Below, one piece after another: positions 1 to 9,709 of a DNA stretch of 64,000 nt. How positions within the stretch are numbered: position 1 is the stretch's first letter; the number at the start of each line of letters is the position of its first letter. A program made the position numbers and the translations under genes. Origin of the DNA: Beta vulgaris subsp. vulgaris (taxonomy: Eukaryota > Streptophyta > Magnoliopsida > Caryophyllales > Amaranthaceae); NCBI RefSeq assembly GCF_026745355.1, contig NC_079206.1, forward strand, positions 10,632,779-10,696,778. Reading direction: 5' to 3'. The notes under the pieces were generated by a model. The model ran no database searches and was not told the origin of the DNA. It saw only the letters and a program-made list of their open reading frames with translations.

Positions 1-345
1 AGCTGCTAGGCTGCTACTAGCCAATAGCCATGATCCACCAAGCCAGATCATGAGTAAGATATCATGATTATGTAAGGACTACGGTGTACCATAATCAAGA
101 TGGTGGTCGGGGTAATTGAATTATGAACTTGTTTATTACTCTTTTCATTTTATTTCAAACTAGTTTTTGGATCCGGGTAATGCCCCAAGTTATTTTCATG
201 TTACAAGAATAATATCTCATGTTACATAGTGTACTAGTATTTAGAACTTTAATATATTAACTTGATGTCATGTAGTCGAATTTTACACAATGCATATTTC
301 TAGTTTTTTTAATGTATGCCAAAGACATAGGATGTAATTCTTGTC
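1..345. other. Left edge, no gene recognised
   Basis: AT-rich sequence with no convincing coding frame, splice structure or terminal repeats. It may be decayed upstream sequence of the LINE remnant that begins to be readable at about 346. Confidence 0.4.
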
Positions 346-676
346 ATGTGGCCTATTATGTTGAGTTCATCATTAAATTCTCCTTTGTTTTATGGTTTAT
401 TTGGTTCTTCAGAAAAATTATTAATTTTTAATGATAAAGGCATTTCCCCTTGTCGTGCTGGCTCCCAAATTAATAAATTCTTTTCTAATTGGTCTAAAAC
501 TGAAAGCAGCGACTTAGACCTCTTCTCCCCTTCTCTTTTGTCTAAGAGTAAGACTCATAAAGTCCGGCGATCGGGTGATAAAAAAAATTTGGTCCCCTCC
601 CCATGTTAATTTCTTCAAGTTAAATTTTGATGGCTCCAAATATAGCAATATATGGAAACGCTTCTCTTGGTTTTAT
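346..676 (+). pseudogene. L1-type LINE, C-terminal fragment (5' part)
   Basis: The frame ends in a stretch reading FKLNFDGS, the usual opening of the RNase H-like domain (RVT_3) at the C terminus of plant L1-type LINE polyproteins. The residues before it look like the tryptophan-rich linker normally found there. A frame slip lies near 650-655. The reading is then cut at 676 by a solo LTR and resumes at 2530 in the same orientation. The RT and endonuclease domains are not in the window. It is a dead 5'-truncated insertion; the family assignment rests on the two halves reading through together. Confidence 0.6.
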
Positions 677-2529
677 TGTAATAGCCCTGTTTTTTAGAGC
701 GTTTATTTAAACGTTAAATATATATTTATTAAGTTAATTATGTTTCGGAAATTCTTATTATATTTGAGATGTGGAATGTGAATTATATTGTCGTGTTTGT
801 AATATATTTATTTATTTAATTTTATGAGATTATTATTATTATTATTTACATTGTGGGTTTTGTGCAATTAGTTGAGCGATATTTCGCAAATTAGAAAATC
901 AAAGTCGGTTTCCTTCTCGAACCATCCAATCCTTTGATATTATTGTCCTCATCACATTCCTTAAGTCTCTCGTGGGTTTTGAAATTTCCAAACCCAAAAC
1001 ACCAACCCTTTCCCCTGTTCTTCTCTCTTCGCTGCGACCTCGCCGCACGCCCCCTTCAATTCGCCGGCGATTTGCCGAGCTTGCCGGAGTTTCCCTCACC
1101 TCCCTTGCTGCTCGACGGAGCCTCATCGCCTGCCGCTGCTACAGTTCCTTGCTTTCTCTCTCTTCTTTCGTTCTTCCTTGGTTCCCCTGTCGTGTTTTTC
1201 GCTGCTGCTGCCTGGAGTTTCGTTGCCGACGAACGCCGCCGCCACTCCCTGTGTCGCCACCAACCTCGTCGGTGCTATTTGCCGCTGCTGGAGCTAACCC
1301 TTCCCCTTGACGTGTCTTCCCTGCTCTTGAAGCAGAGGTAAAGACTAATTTATTCTTTGTTTCCCTCTTTAAATTATGATTTTCTACTTGTAAATCAAGC
1401 CCAAATTACTGTTGTTATTGTGGTTGTGGTGGATGTTGTTGGGTTGTTGTTATTGTTTGATGTTATTGTTGGTGGTGGAGTGTTGTTGTTGTTCTGTTAT
1501 TGTGTTGATGTTGTGTTGTTGGAGTTGATATAATTGGAGATAAGTGTAGAAGTTATAGAATTGCTTAGTTTCTGTTTGGCAGATTTAGTTTAGATTAGTT
1601 AGAGTTCATTTTTAGAAGTGTTATGGCTAGTATGATGGTTATATCTTTTCTAGGAATGGTTATGATTATGTTTCTAGTTTAGAATGTTAAGTTTGGTTAT
1701 TGATTATCATTCTCGTTGTGAGGTGATTCTTGGAGGATAATTTTGGGAGTGAAGTATCATTCGGGATTATGAAGGAAGTTGTGTTGTTGGAATTGGAATG
1801 CGTTTAGGTAACTTTTATTTTCAGTAAAATCATTTACTCATGTCCATGTGTGTCTAGATCTCAGTTCTATTTTTGATACTTAAGTTCGTACTATGACTAT
1901 AGATATGAATGTGATGATGAAATGTCATTGATTGATTATGAATACACAATTATTGTTTTGCTGGCTTAGTTTATGAACAGAAAATAGAAAGTGGGCAAGG
2001 TATGGGTGGAGGATGGTTACTCGCTCTTTTGACCTTATACGGTCGGCTACACTCCATAATGAACCATGGGGTAGTATTGCTAGGCTCCATAATGAATCTT
2101 GGAGGCAACATTTATCCAAAGCATGTACTTGTCATTGATTGTTTAAGAGAATGAGCTATATATGCCAGCGTGAAAATGAAAAGAAATGATTTGACAAATA
2201 AAATGTTTATAACGGGCTGAAGTAAAGGTTACGAGTTTTCCACTCATTTTGGAATTTTGTTTGTTTTGTATTTCTTCCCTGAATTTGCAGGTTTGATATT
2301 CAGAGCTCGGAATTGGAAGTGAAATGAGATTATGATGTCGTCGCAGAATATGGATTAAGTTTGTGTCTAGATAGTTAATTTGAGAATAGTTATTTATATT
2401 TCGTTGTATACAATATTTGGGAATATTAGTCGAGTTATTGGTGTAATTAAGATTGTTTTTCCTCTGCGATTTCATTTAATGGTTGTCGAGTGTGTTTTCT
2501 CTAGCAGCTCGAAAAAGCGGGTTGTTACA
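677..2529 (+). mobile_element. Solo LTR, copy 1 (TGTAATAGCCC...GGGTTGTTACA)
   Basis: It begins TGTAATAGCCC and ends GGGTTGTTACA, an LTR-type TG..CA terminus with extended inverted ends. It is flanked by a 5-bp duplication, TTTAT (672-676) and TTTGT (2530-2534), with one mismatch. The insertion splits the LINE RNase H reading frame exactly. No gag-pol and no second LTR adjoin, so it is a solo LTR left by LTR-LTR recombination. It is related to 57214-59495: both carry ACGGTCGGCTAC followed by a variant of CTCCATAA..GAACC, and similar ends. The termini resemble Ty3/gypsy chromovirus LTRs (family knowledge). Confidence 0.75.
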
Positions 2530-2844
2530 TTTGTCATCAAAAATAGTGATGGTGATGTGGTCTTAGTTGGTGCTAAGTCTTTGGGTTCTCATATCTCTAT
2601 TATTCAAGCTAAGGCTTGGGCCCTTAGAGAAGGTGTTAAGGATGCTCTTTCCCTTAACTTTTCACATTTTATTATTGAAGGGGGTAACTCGGGGGTTATC
2701 AATTCTATGAAGAATTTTTGGCAAATCGTGTGGGAAATTTCTAACATTGTTAAAGATGCAGGTGTGGATATTCTTCAGCTTCAAGATTGTCGTTTCCTCC
2801 ATTGCTTCGGTGAAGCTAATAGGGTGGCAGACTTCATGTTATAA
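2530..2844 (+). pseudogene. L1-type LINE RNase H domain (3' part)
   Basis: It continues the LINE frame after the solo LTR. The conserved course of plant RVT_3 domains is visible: an initial strand with GD, then QAKAWALREG, a central IIEGGNSGVINS and a terminal HCFGEANRVADFM. This domain follows the RT in plant LINEs and degrades the RNA of the RNA/DNA hybrid. The frame is open to the stop at 2844, but the D of the usual EGD motif is replaced (EGGN), so it is probably inactive. A 10-A tail (2978-2987) follows about 130 bp later, as expected for a LINE 3' end. Confidence 0.7.
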
Positions 2845-3300
2845 ATAAGGCTCATGACTACGCTTCTCTCTTGTATTGATTCCCTCCTTATTGTTTCGAC
2901 TTTTTTCTTATCATCTGTAAGGATGTTTTAGCCTGGTTCCCGAATTAGAGGGCCAAACTAAGCTTGTTCTCCTTATTAAAAAAAAAAGGATGAAACAACA
3001 AAAGAAAGAGTGACATGTGGCTTGTACACTTAGTTAAGAACACTTTTCAGCATAATAGTATAGATTCTTGCAAAACTTTTCTATAAATTGTACTTTAATC
3101 TAAATAATCATCTAGTCTTAATTGATTGTAGCTGTTCAAATATTAGAGCCTAGAGGTTGGGGTTCCTTGTCATTGTATTTATGTACATTTTATGTGGAAA
3201 TTTGGTCGTAAGGATGATCATATGACATTGATTGTTGATTGAAGTTATGATACAAGTGAACATGGGGGACACAATCTTTGAGTGTAGTATAATATGTGTA
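2845..3300. other. LINE 3' UTR and poly(A), then anonymous AT-rich DNA
   Basis: The LINE 3' tail ends with the A tract at 2978-2987. From 2988 to 3300 no frame, repeat end or RNA gene is recognised. Confidence 0.45.
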
Positions 3301-3443
3301 CTACCTCCACTCCACAAATAAAGAGAGACAAGAGTTGTTTAGTATAATTGGTCTCATGTGTAGGTATACATATATAAAAGTGGTACATTAATTAAAGAAC
3401 GACTAGAAAAACGCCAGGTGCATTAATTTTGGAGCGAAGTAAG
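3301..3443. mobile_element. Stowaway-like MITE, short
   Basis: A 143-bp segment with imperfect terminal inverted repeats (CTACCTCCACTCCACAAAT at the left; CTTACTTCGCTCCAAAAT as the reverse complement of the right end), flanked by TA on both sides. Size, TA target and the CTCC-rich end fit Tc1/mariner-type MITEs. The TIRs are diverged. Confidence 0.5.
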
Positions 3444-3663
3444 TATATATTATTTATTGTTAATCCGACTTACTTTATGAAATTGGATTGTATTACTTAA
3501 AATGCATTCGCTGATTGAGATAAAATATAATAGTTTTTACACAGGGCCTTGAATTTATATAATGTGTACATGCAATAATGTATAGTACTTCAATAGTTCA
3601 ATTTACTTAAGTTTTTGATGATAAGAAACTCGTATGAATTGTAAGAAAATTATATTGGATTCA

Positions 3664-4257
3664 TGTTGGGATTTGGTGAGATGGTTGAAGCAAGGAAGCC
3701 ATGGAGCTAAGAAGAAACGCGCAAAGGAGTGCAACAGGAGTAGCTGCCCAGGCGAGCGGCTTACCCGGTCGGTCTCGTCTTCACTCGGGCGTGTGACTTT
3801 GGGGCAGAAGGAGGCAGTAACTTCTGAGAATTCTACCTTGGGCATGCAGTGCTTTATCCCGTATGGGTGTTTTGTTGTGCACGTGTTTTTTGCAATTTAA
3901 GTTATAATCATGACCGTTGGTTTGCTTTTATGCCTTATAGTATAAAGACCCTATTTTCTGGTTTTAGAAGAGTGTAACACACATATCTTATAGTTCGAAT
4001 TTGAAGTCTCTGGGGTTTTAAGAGAGAGAGTGAGTTTGTGGGAGATTTATATGTTCACCATTGTTCTCCATTGATTTCATAGTGCAAGGTTGTGCGCTTT
4101 TCTTCCAGAGCTCGGGTTTTTCACGTAAATTGGTGTGTTCTTAATTCCTTACTTTCTTCTAATCTATTTACATTACTTGGTGGTTGTTTTAATTTCATAT
4201 TTCTTTGATTATTGTTGATTGCACAAATTAGTTAGCACTTATTTCTAAATCACAACA
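3664..4257 (+). repeat. 5' LTR of copia element A
   Basis: It starts TGTTGGGATTTGG and ends CACAACA just before the primer-binding site. Blocks such as GCAAGGAAGCCATGGAG and GAGCTCGGGTT recur in the 3' LTR at 9164-9549, which lacks an internal stretch of roughly 240 bp present here (about 3850-4100). Confidence 0.75.
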
Positions 4258-4259
4258 AT

Positions 4260-4272
4260 TGGTATCAAGAGC
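4260..4272 (+). other. Primer-binding site of copia element A
   Basis: TGGTATCAAGAGC lies two bases after the LTR end. It is close to the initiator tRNA-Met complement TGGTATCAGAGC used by plant copia elements, with one extra A. Confidence 0.75.
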
Positions 4273-4404
4273 TAAGGTTTAAATTTGGCGGAAAGTGGTT
4301 TAGTGTTGTGTGGAAAACAAGGATTTGTGGTTGGAAAATCAAAGTTTGGTTTATTTTTTTGGTGTAGAAAAATCAAAATTTGGAACTTTTGGGTAAAATT
4401 AACA

Positions 4405-5242
4405 ATGGAAGAAGGGAAATTGAGGATTGAGAGGTTTGATGGTAAAGATTTCGGATTCTGAAAAACGCAAAAGGAAGATTTTTTGTATCAAAAGACTCTT
4501 TACTTGCCTCTTGAGGAAAAGAGACCAAGTGGTTTGCTTGAGGATGATTGAAAAGTTCTTGATAGGAAAACACTTGGAGTTGTGAGATTGACATTAGCCC
4601 GGAGTGTGGCTTTTAATGTCAAGGATGAGAAAACAACAACGGGTTTGATGAAAACCTTGTCAAGTATGTATGAGAAACCATCAGCTATCAACATAGTATA
4701 CTTGATGCGCCATTTATTTGATATGGAGATAGTTGATGGTAGTTCGGACGTCGAACACATCGACGAGATTAATTCGATTTTGGGTCAATGTTCTTCAGTT
4801 GGTATCAAATTTTAGAATGAAGTGAAGGCATTGATTTTTCTTTGCTCTTATCATGTGAAATTATAGTATCAAATTTGAGAATGAAGTGAAGGCATTGATT
4901 TTGTTGTCTTTTTTGCTCTTGTCATGTGAAATTATAGTGTCCGCCATTAGCAACTCCTCGGATAAAGAGAAGTTGAGTATGATGATGTGATGGACTTGAT
5001 TTTGAATGAGAGCATTAGAAGAAGAGAGTTCGGTGAATCGTTGGGTGATGCATATAGTAGTGAAAGTAGAGGGAGAAGGAATCAACAAAGGAGGAATGCA
5101 AGTCATGGAAGAACAAAGTTAAGAGGGTAAGGTAAATCGAATGGGGGTGCTCATGTGGTGTGTTGGGGGTGTGGTAATGAAGGGCAGTTGAAAAGAGATC
5201 ATCCAAAGAGAGGGAATGGGAAAGAGAATAAGAAGGTTCAAG
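4405..5242 (+). pseudogene. Copia A gag, 5' part with zinc knuckle
   Basis: The frame opens MEEGKLRIERFDG and continues with the UBN2-type gag course found in copia elements of the Tnt1 kind. Several in-frame stops interrupt it. A readable block at 4582-4815 contains LMKTLSSMYEKPSA. Near the end (5161-5208) CWGCGNEGQLKRDH is a degraded CCHC knuckle in which the histidine before the last Cys position is lost. A duplicated stretch (about 4800-4860 against 4865-4935, both with ATCAAATTT..GAATGAAGTGAAGGCATTGATTT-like text) adds further damage. The CACTA insertion at 5243 cuts the frame, which resumes at 7917. Confidence 0.65.
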
Positions 5243-7916
5243 CACTAGTGGAAAAAAGTGGATCTGTCACTTGATATCTGATCCGGTTAGGCCCGAACCG
5301 GATAAGGTAAAGTCAACAAATCCGGTCCATATACAAAACTGCATCGGTATTTGGGCTTCAAATTTTAAGATGGCCTAGTAGTGCTCAACATTTCCCTCCC
5401 ACACCTCTCTAATCCCCCATTCTAAACCCTATCTCTCTCGTCCCCCATCTCTCTTTCATCCTCCGACGTAAACCGACGAGATTTCCTCCTTTCTTTCTCT
5501 CAGTCATCCTCTTCCTTCCCATGTCTCCCTCACTCTCTCCTCAATGACAAAACAACCTCCTCTCTTGCACTGTTCGTTCATTCGTCGAGCGATCTTCACC
5601 TCGTCCTTCATTAGCGAAGACAAACAAAGCCAGATCTTCACCCCGTCCTTCATCACCACGTAGATCTCTGAGCCTCGCTTTCTCTCTCCCCTCCTTCTTC
5701 TTTCTCTTTGCTATCCCATCTGCTAAAGTGTTCTTCGAGGAACATTTTGAAGGTATTTTTTACTCCATTGAATTTTTCTCTCTTCTTCTATTTCGCTATT
5801 TTCCAATTCTGGATTCATTTTTGATGACATATTATTTGAGTGCAGCTACACTTTATCTTCTCGGAAAAAGCAATGGGAGGTAAATTGTTGATTACTTAAA
5901 TAATTTTGATGATAAATTATTTTAATATTTGTAAATTGTTTAAATCAATCAAAATTTGTTTGATTTTTTACATGTAATTGCTATTACAGGGACGCGGATT
6001 CTCTAAAATCTGTGCGTAGAGTTAATTAGTTGAAAGATTTGGGTAAGATGAATTTCTTTCTTTGTAATTTATATTAGACAGTTGTGTTTATCACTGCACT
6101 ATCATGAAATAGAATGCTTGTATTGTGTGATTTTCGTGCCAATACTAAATTTCTCGATTTAATGTTCTTATGTATCTAGTGATATGGGTTGGATCAGTGT
6201 ATTGTATCTCTATTTGATTACTTACAAATATAGTAATTTGGTTCCACGTTTTTGTCCTTTGTGATTTGTAATTGTTCAGCAGTATTGCTAGATGCAGCAA
6301 GCAAAGTTATACCTTTTGTTATCTGTGTGGCTGGACAAGTCGGCTATAGATGCCAATCAAGTGGGAATATAGTGATTTTACGAGGTGTCATTGTGGAAGA
6401 AATGGTATGTAAATCAAGCTATCTTGATAAACAATATTAATCTAAAACTCTTCTTATTGAGAAACAGTATTTTGAATTAGTGCTCATCATTCTTGATGCA
6501 TACCTATGCGCTAATATTTTTTCCTTGTCCTTTTGTGGCTACTTCAGGCTGAGCAACACTTCTTAAACACAATGACGCTGGTTCATGGGTATAAGATTCT
6601 GCATTAATGTTATGTATGAGTAAAGAGGTGTCATGGTACTTCGTAAAAACACTTCCATCCCTGGTGTCTGTTAGTGAAAGCTTATTTAAATTCCTTAAGA
6701 GCACAACAAGCCAGTATAATGGCCTGGGTCATAAGTCTTATTGCAGTTGCTTTGACCTTTATCCTATTTTTATCCTATTTTCCTCTTTATCCTATTTTTA
6801 TCCTATTTTCCTTTTTTACTTTTTATGTCAAACATGGATGGGATTCTTAGTGTCCTAAAATCTGCGTGGTATGAAATATTCTCCAACAAAGTGACCTCAC
6901 TCTATGTAGAATTAAGCATCTAAAGTCTTTAGTACTTGCAAAGGTTGTCCTGTGGAGACTTTCTGATTGTCCAAATTATTTCTTAGTTAGGCTTTTTCTT
7001 TACTGTGCAAAATCAATGTTTTATCGCTTCTATTCAGACTAAAGTGTATATGAACCTAATTTCTGTTGGCAGATGTTCACAAATGGAATGAGAGATAGTG
7101 TTTTTGCAAAAGTTTATTTAAGGGAGGTATCTCCACAAGCATTGCAAGCAATGTTTGATTATATGTATAGTGGGGGTGCTTAATACAAAAGACTTCGAGG
7201 ACAACGACACCTTGTCACTCCACCTTTTTTTGATGGCTGACCAATTTGGCATCACACACCTCCAACAAGAATGTTGTAAGATATTAATTGCTAGAACGTC
7301 TCTACGAGGTAGTTCTTTGATCCTTATTTGTGTAAGCCTGGTTTTCACATGGAAATATGGTTGTGTTTCCTCATGACAATGAAGTTATGCTTGCACGATA
7401 TTGACCTAAAAGAGCGAAGATGTGAAATGAACTCTGGGGCTTCTGAAAACCAAATGAACAGGCACACCATATTACCATGAGGTATGTGGAGGAAACATGC
7501 AAGCAATGTGACTCGAGTTGAATGGAATATGAGGTCTATGGAGGAATAGATGTTATAGTTGAGTATGATGTTAAAATTGTATTTGTTAATATTTTTATGT
7601 ATCTGATTATTTATGCTTCAACTAAGCATAATATGATTAATAAAATGAGTATATATATATATATATATATATATTATTATTAATAATGGAAAAATGCAAA
7701 AAAAGTAAAATTTGGTTTTTGGGGTGGTCAACCACTGCGGTTTTGGGTTAACTGTTGCGGTTTTGACCCAAAACTGCAGCGCTAAATGATTAAGTGTCTC
7801 GATTTAGGACCGAATCAGTTAATATTAGGGATTGCCGCGAGTCCAACCGATGCGGTCCCAAACCGGAGCCGTAAGCCCAATTTTGAACGCAGCGGTTCAA
7901 CTTTTTTCCACTAGTT
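5243..7916. mobile_element. CACTA (En/Spm) element with captured gene fragment
   Basis: It begins CACTAGTGGAAAAAAGT and ends ACTTTTTTCCACTAGT plus one mutated base, a clean CACTA-type inverted repeat. It is flanked by a 3-bp duplication AAG (5240-5242 and 7917-7919). Subterminal sequence repeats the theme ACCGG/GCGGTTTTG-like at both ends. No transposase was recognised, so this is a non-autonomous element. The interior holds a 5'-UTR-like CT-rich stretch (about 5390-5750), intron-like DNA and a BTB/POZ exon (7073-7308). Together these fit a Pack-CACTA that copied part of a host gene with introns. Confidence 0.8.
7073..7308 (+). pseudogene. Captured BTB/POZ-domain exon
   Basis: The segment follows a splice-acceptor-like CAG and ends at a GT. 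It reads MFTNGMRDSVFAKVYL then ALQAMFDYMYSG, and after a one-base frame slip near 7190 continues DNDTLSLHLFLMADQFG and HLQQECCKIL. This is the second half of a BTB/POZ domain, which in plants recruits substrates to CUL3 ubiquitin ligases. It most resembles proteins of the At2g30600 type (recalled, not searched). The frame slip and stop make it non-coding as it stands. It lies inside the CACTA element, so it is a captured copy, not a resident gene. Confidence 0.65.
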
Positions 7917-8395
7917 AAGATAGTGATGAAGAGGAAGATGCATCAACAAACTTGACTTTAGAGTATATTTCCGATGCTTTGGTGGTAAGCATGGGTGATC
8001 CGAAAGTGTTGGTTGGGTGCTCGGGATCATGGGTCTTGGATTCGGGTTCTTCTCATCATTCCTCACCATGCAAGGAGTTGTTTCGGAATTTCAAATCCAA
8101 AAAACTTGGAAAAGTCTATCTTGCAGATGGTAAGGTAGTGGAAGTCATGGTGCAATGTTACGTGAGTGTGAAACTCACACATGGTGGCTTATTGGAGTTG
8201 AAGAATGTCAAGTTTATCCCGAGGTTGAAGAAAAGCTTGATATCGGTGACTCAACTTGCCACATCAGGTCATAAGATTTTGTTTGATGGTAGTTCTTGGA
8301 AGATTGTCAAGGGAGCTATGGTCATAGCTGGGAGGACAAGAAGTGGACTCTTTACATCATCGGGAGCACAGAAAAGGGGTCTGGAATTGGGATGA
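7917..8395 (+). pseudogene. Copia A gag end and aspartic protease
   Basis: Directly after the CACTA element the copia frame resumes with an acidic linker (DSDEEEDAS) and an open frame to 8395. The retroviral-type protease motif WVLDSGSSHH is intact about 30 residues into the frame from the first Met, with the catalytic Asp in DSG. VYLADGKVVEV and LKNVKFIPRLKKSLISV follow, as expected in copia PR/pre-integrase. The reading stops before the GAG-pre-integrase and integrase domains, which are absent. Confidence 0.75.
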
Positions 8396-9163
8396 GAACT
8401 TCACGTAAGGTGGTGTTTGGTCAGAAATATATTGATAATGGGCCAAGGGATGAGAACTGAGTGAAGCGGTGTCCCAATAATAAATTGATCGGTAAGCGTA
8501 CAAGGTGAAGGGCAGTATACAAGCATGTTGTGCCAAAAATCCTAAGTGGAGTAAACAATGTATTGTTCGGATGAAAGTAATGTGAGTTTGCTTTTAGAAC
8601 AATGAGAAGCTTTTTTGGCTTAGGTGGTAAATTGTTTTGTTGGGGTTGAATTGGACTTAAATGGGCTTCCTTCGTTGGAGAGGAAGTGGAGTATCTTCCT
8701 TGGTTGAAGAGGAAAGGTCTTCATTTGGTTGTGCTTATCTAATAGGTGATCCGACTTTGGGGCAAGAGAGTGTGTAGGTTCATGTAGTGATGGTGTAATG
8801 ATTATTTGGAGGTTGCTTAGTGAGAATAAGAGTTGGTGTAGGCTTTGATGTCTTTGTATCAGAGTTGGTGCAAACTTCAATGACATTTCCTAGGTGTAGA
8901 GGAGATGTGTTATCAGGAGGATGCTTCGTTTAGGTAGGAGCATAGTTGTAATACTTAGGTTTGCATCTAGGTGGAAGCATGCACATGATAGGTTTGGAAA
9001 GATGTTAGACTGGGGTTGGTTGAGACCTTGGTGTTGTTTCCTTTGGTGAAGAGGAAGCGGCATTGGCTATGGCCAATAATGTATGGAGAGATGATAATAA
9101 TGATGGTTCAGGTACTTATAAGTAAGATGTTCTCTTGCTTAAACTGATCTCCAGGTGGAAGAT
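8396..9163. other. Copia A interior after the protease, no domain readable
   Basis: Low-identity interior lying between the protease and the 3' LTR. Purine-rich AGGTGGAAGAT (9153-9163) next to the LTR start can serve as the polypurine tract. No integrase, RT or RNase H motif was found in any plus-strand frame. Confidence 0.5.
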
Positions 9164-9549
9164 TGTTTGGTTATGGTGGAGATTATTGAAGCAAGGAAGC
9201 CATGGAGTGAAGAAGAAACGCATAAAGGAGTGCAACATGAGCAGCTGCCTAGGCGGGCAACCATGGCAGGCCGAGCGGGTGGCTTCCTGAGGGGGGGGGG
9301 GTCGTCTGCGCTTAGGCGTGCAACTTTGAGGCAAAAGGAGGTATGAACTTCCAGGAACTCTGATTCCATAATGCAAATTTGTGGGTTTTTTTTTTTCCCG
9401 GAGCTCGGGTTGTCCACGTAAATTGGTATGTTATTTCCTTACTTTCCTCTCTATTTGCATTACTTGGTTGTTGTTTCAATTATTTTATGTTCCTTCTTAA
9501 TCATTGTTGATTGCACAAACCAACTAATACTTGTTTCTAAATCAAGACT
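9164..9549 (+). repeat. 3' LTR of copia element A
   Basis: It is the partner of 3664-4257, sharing the start, the GCAAGGAAGCCATGGAG block, GAGCTCGGGTT and the AT-rich end, but has an internal deletion of roughly 240 bp. A G homopolymer of 10 or more (about 9291-9301) is unique to this copy. Confidence 0.7.
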
Positions 9550-9655
9550 GTGCATATGCCAAATGAGAATGAATCAAAGAAAAGTAATATCATCTACTAC
9601 TTCATAATGCAACTATGATAATACACAAAAGAAAGAAGAAGAGGCTTAAACTTAC

Positions 9656-9709
9656 ACTTAGGTATTGGAAAAGATGTGTGCGTCCATCTTTATTTAACAC
9701 TGGGTTAAC
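9656..9709 (-). CDS. Neprosin-family gene, exon 5 (last exon seen)
   Basis: Eighteen codons, [18 protein letters not shown], between acceptor TTCAG and donor GTAAGT. It continues exon 4 in phase (GWM-VNP), as in family members reading GWxVNPxLYGDxxTRxFxYW. The canonical Trp is replaced by Leu here. The copia element A lies 107 bp downstream in the next intron. Confidence 0.75.

Larger units (their letters stand above)
3664..9549 (+). mobile_element. Copia element A, internally deleted, carrying a CACTA insertion
   Basis: A Ty1/copia retrotransposon with related LTRs at both ends, a tRNA-Met-type primer-binding site next to the 5' LTR, gag, a zinc knuckle and an aspartic protease. No integrase, RT or RNase H is readable between the protease and the 3' LTR. 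It would therefore need proteins from another element to move. A CACTA element sits between the gag zinc knuckle and the protease. No matching 5-bp target duplication was found, so one outer end may be altered; the 3' LTR end (ATCAAGAC instead of ATCACAACA) looks changed. Confidence 0.75.
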
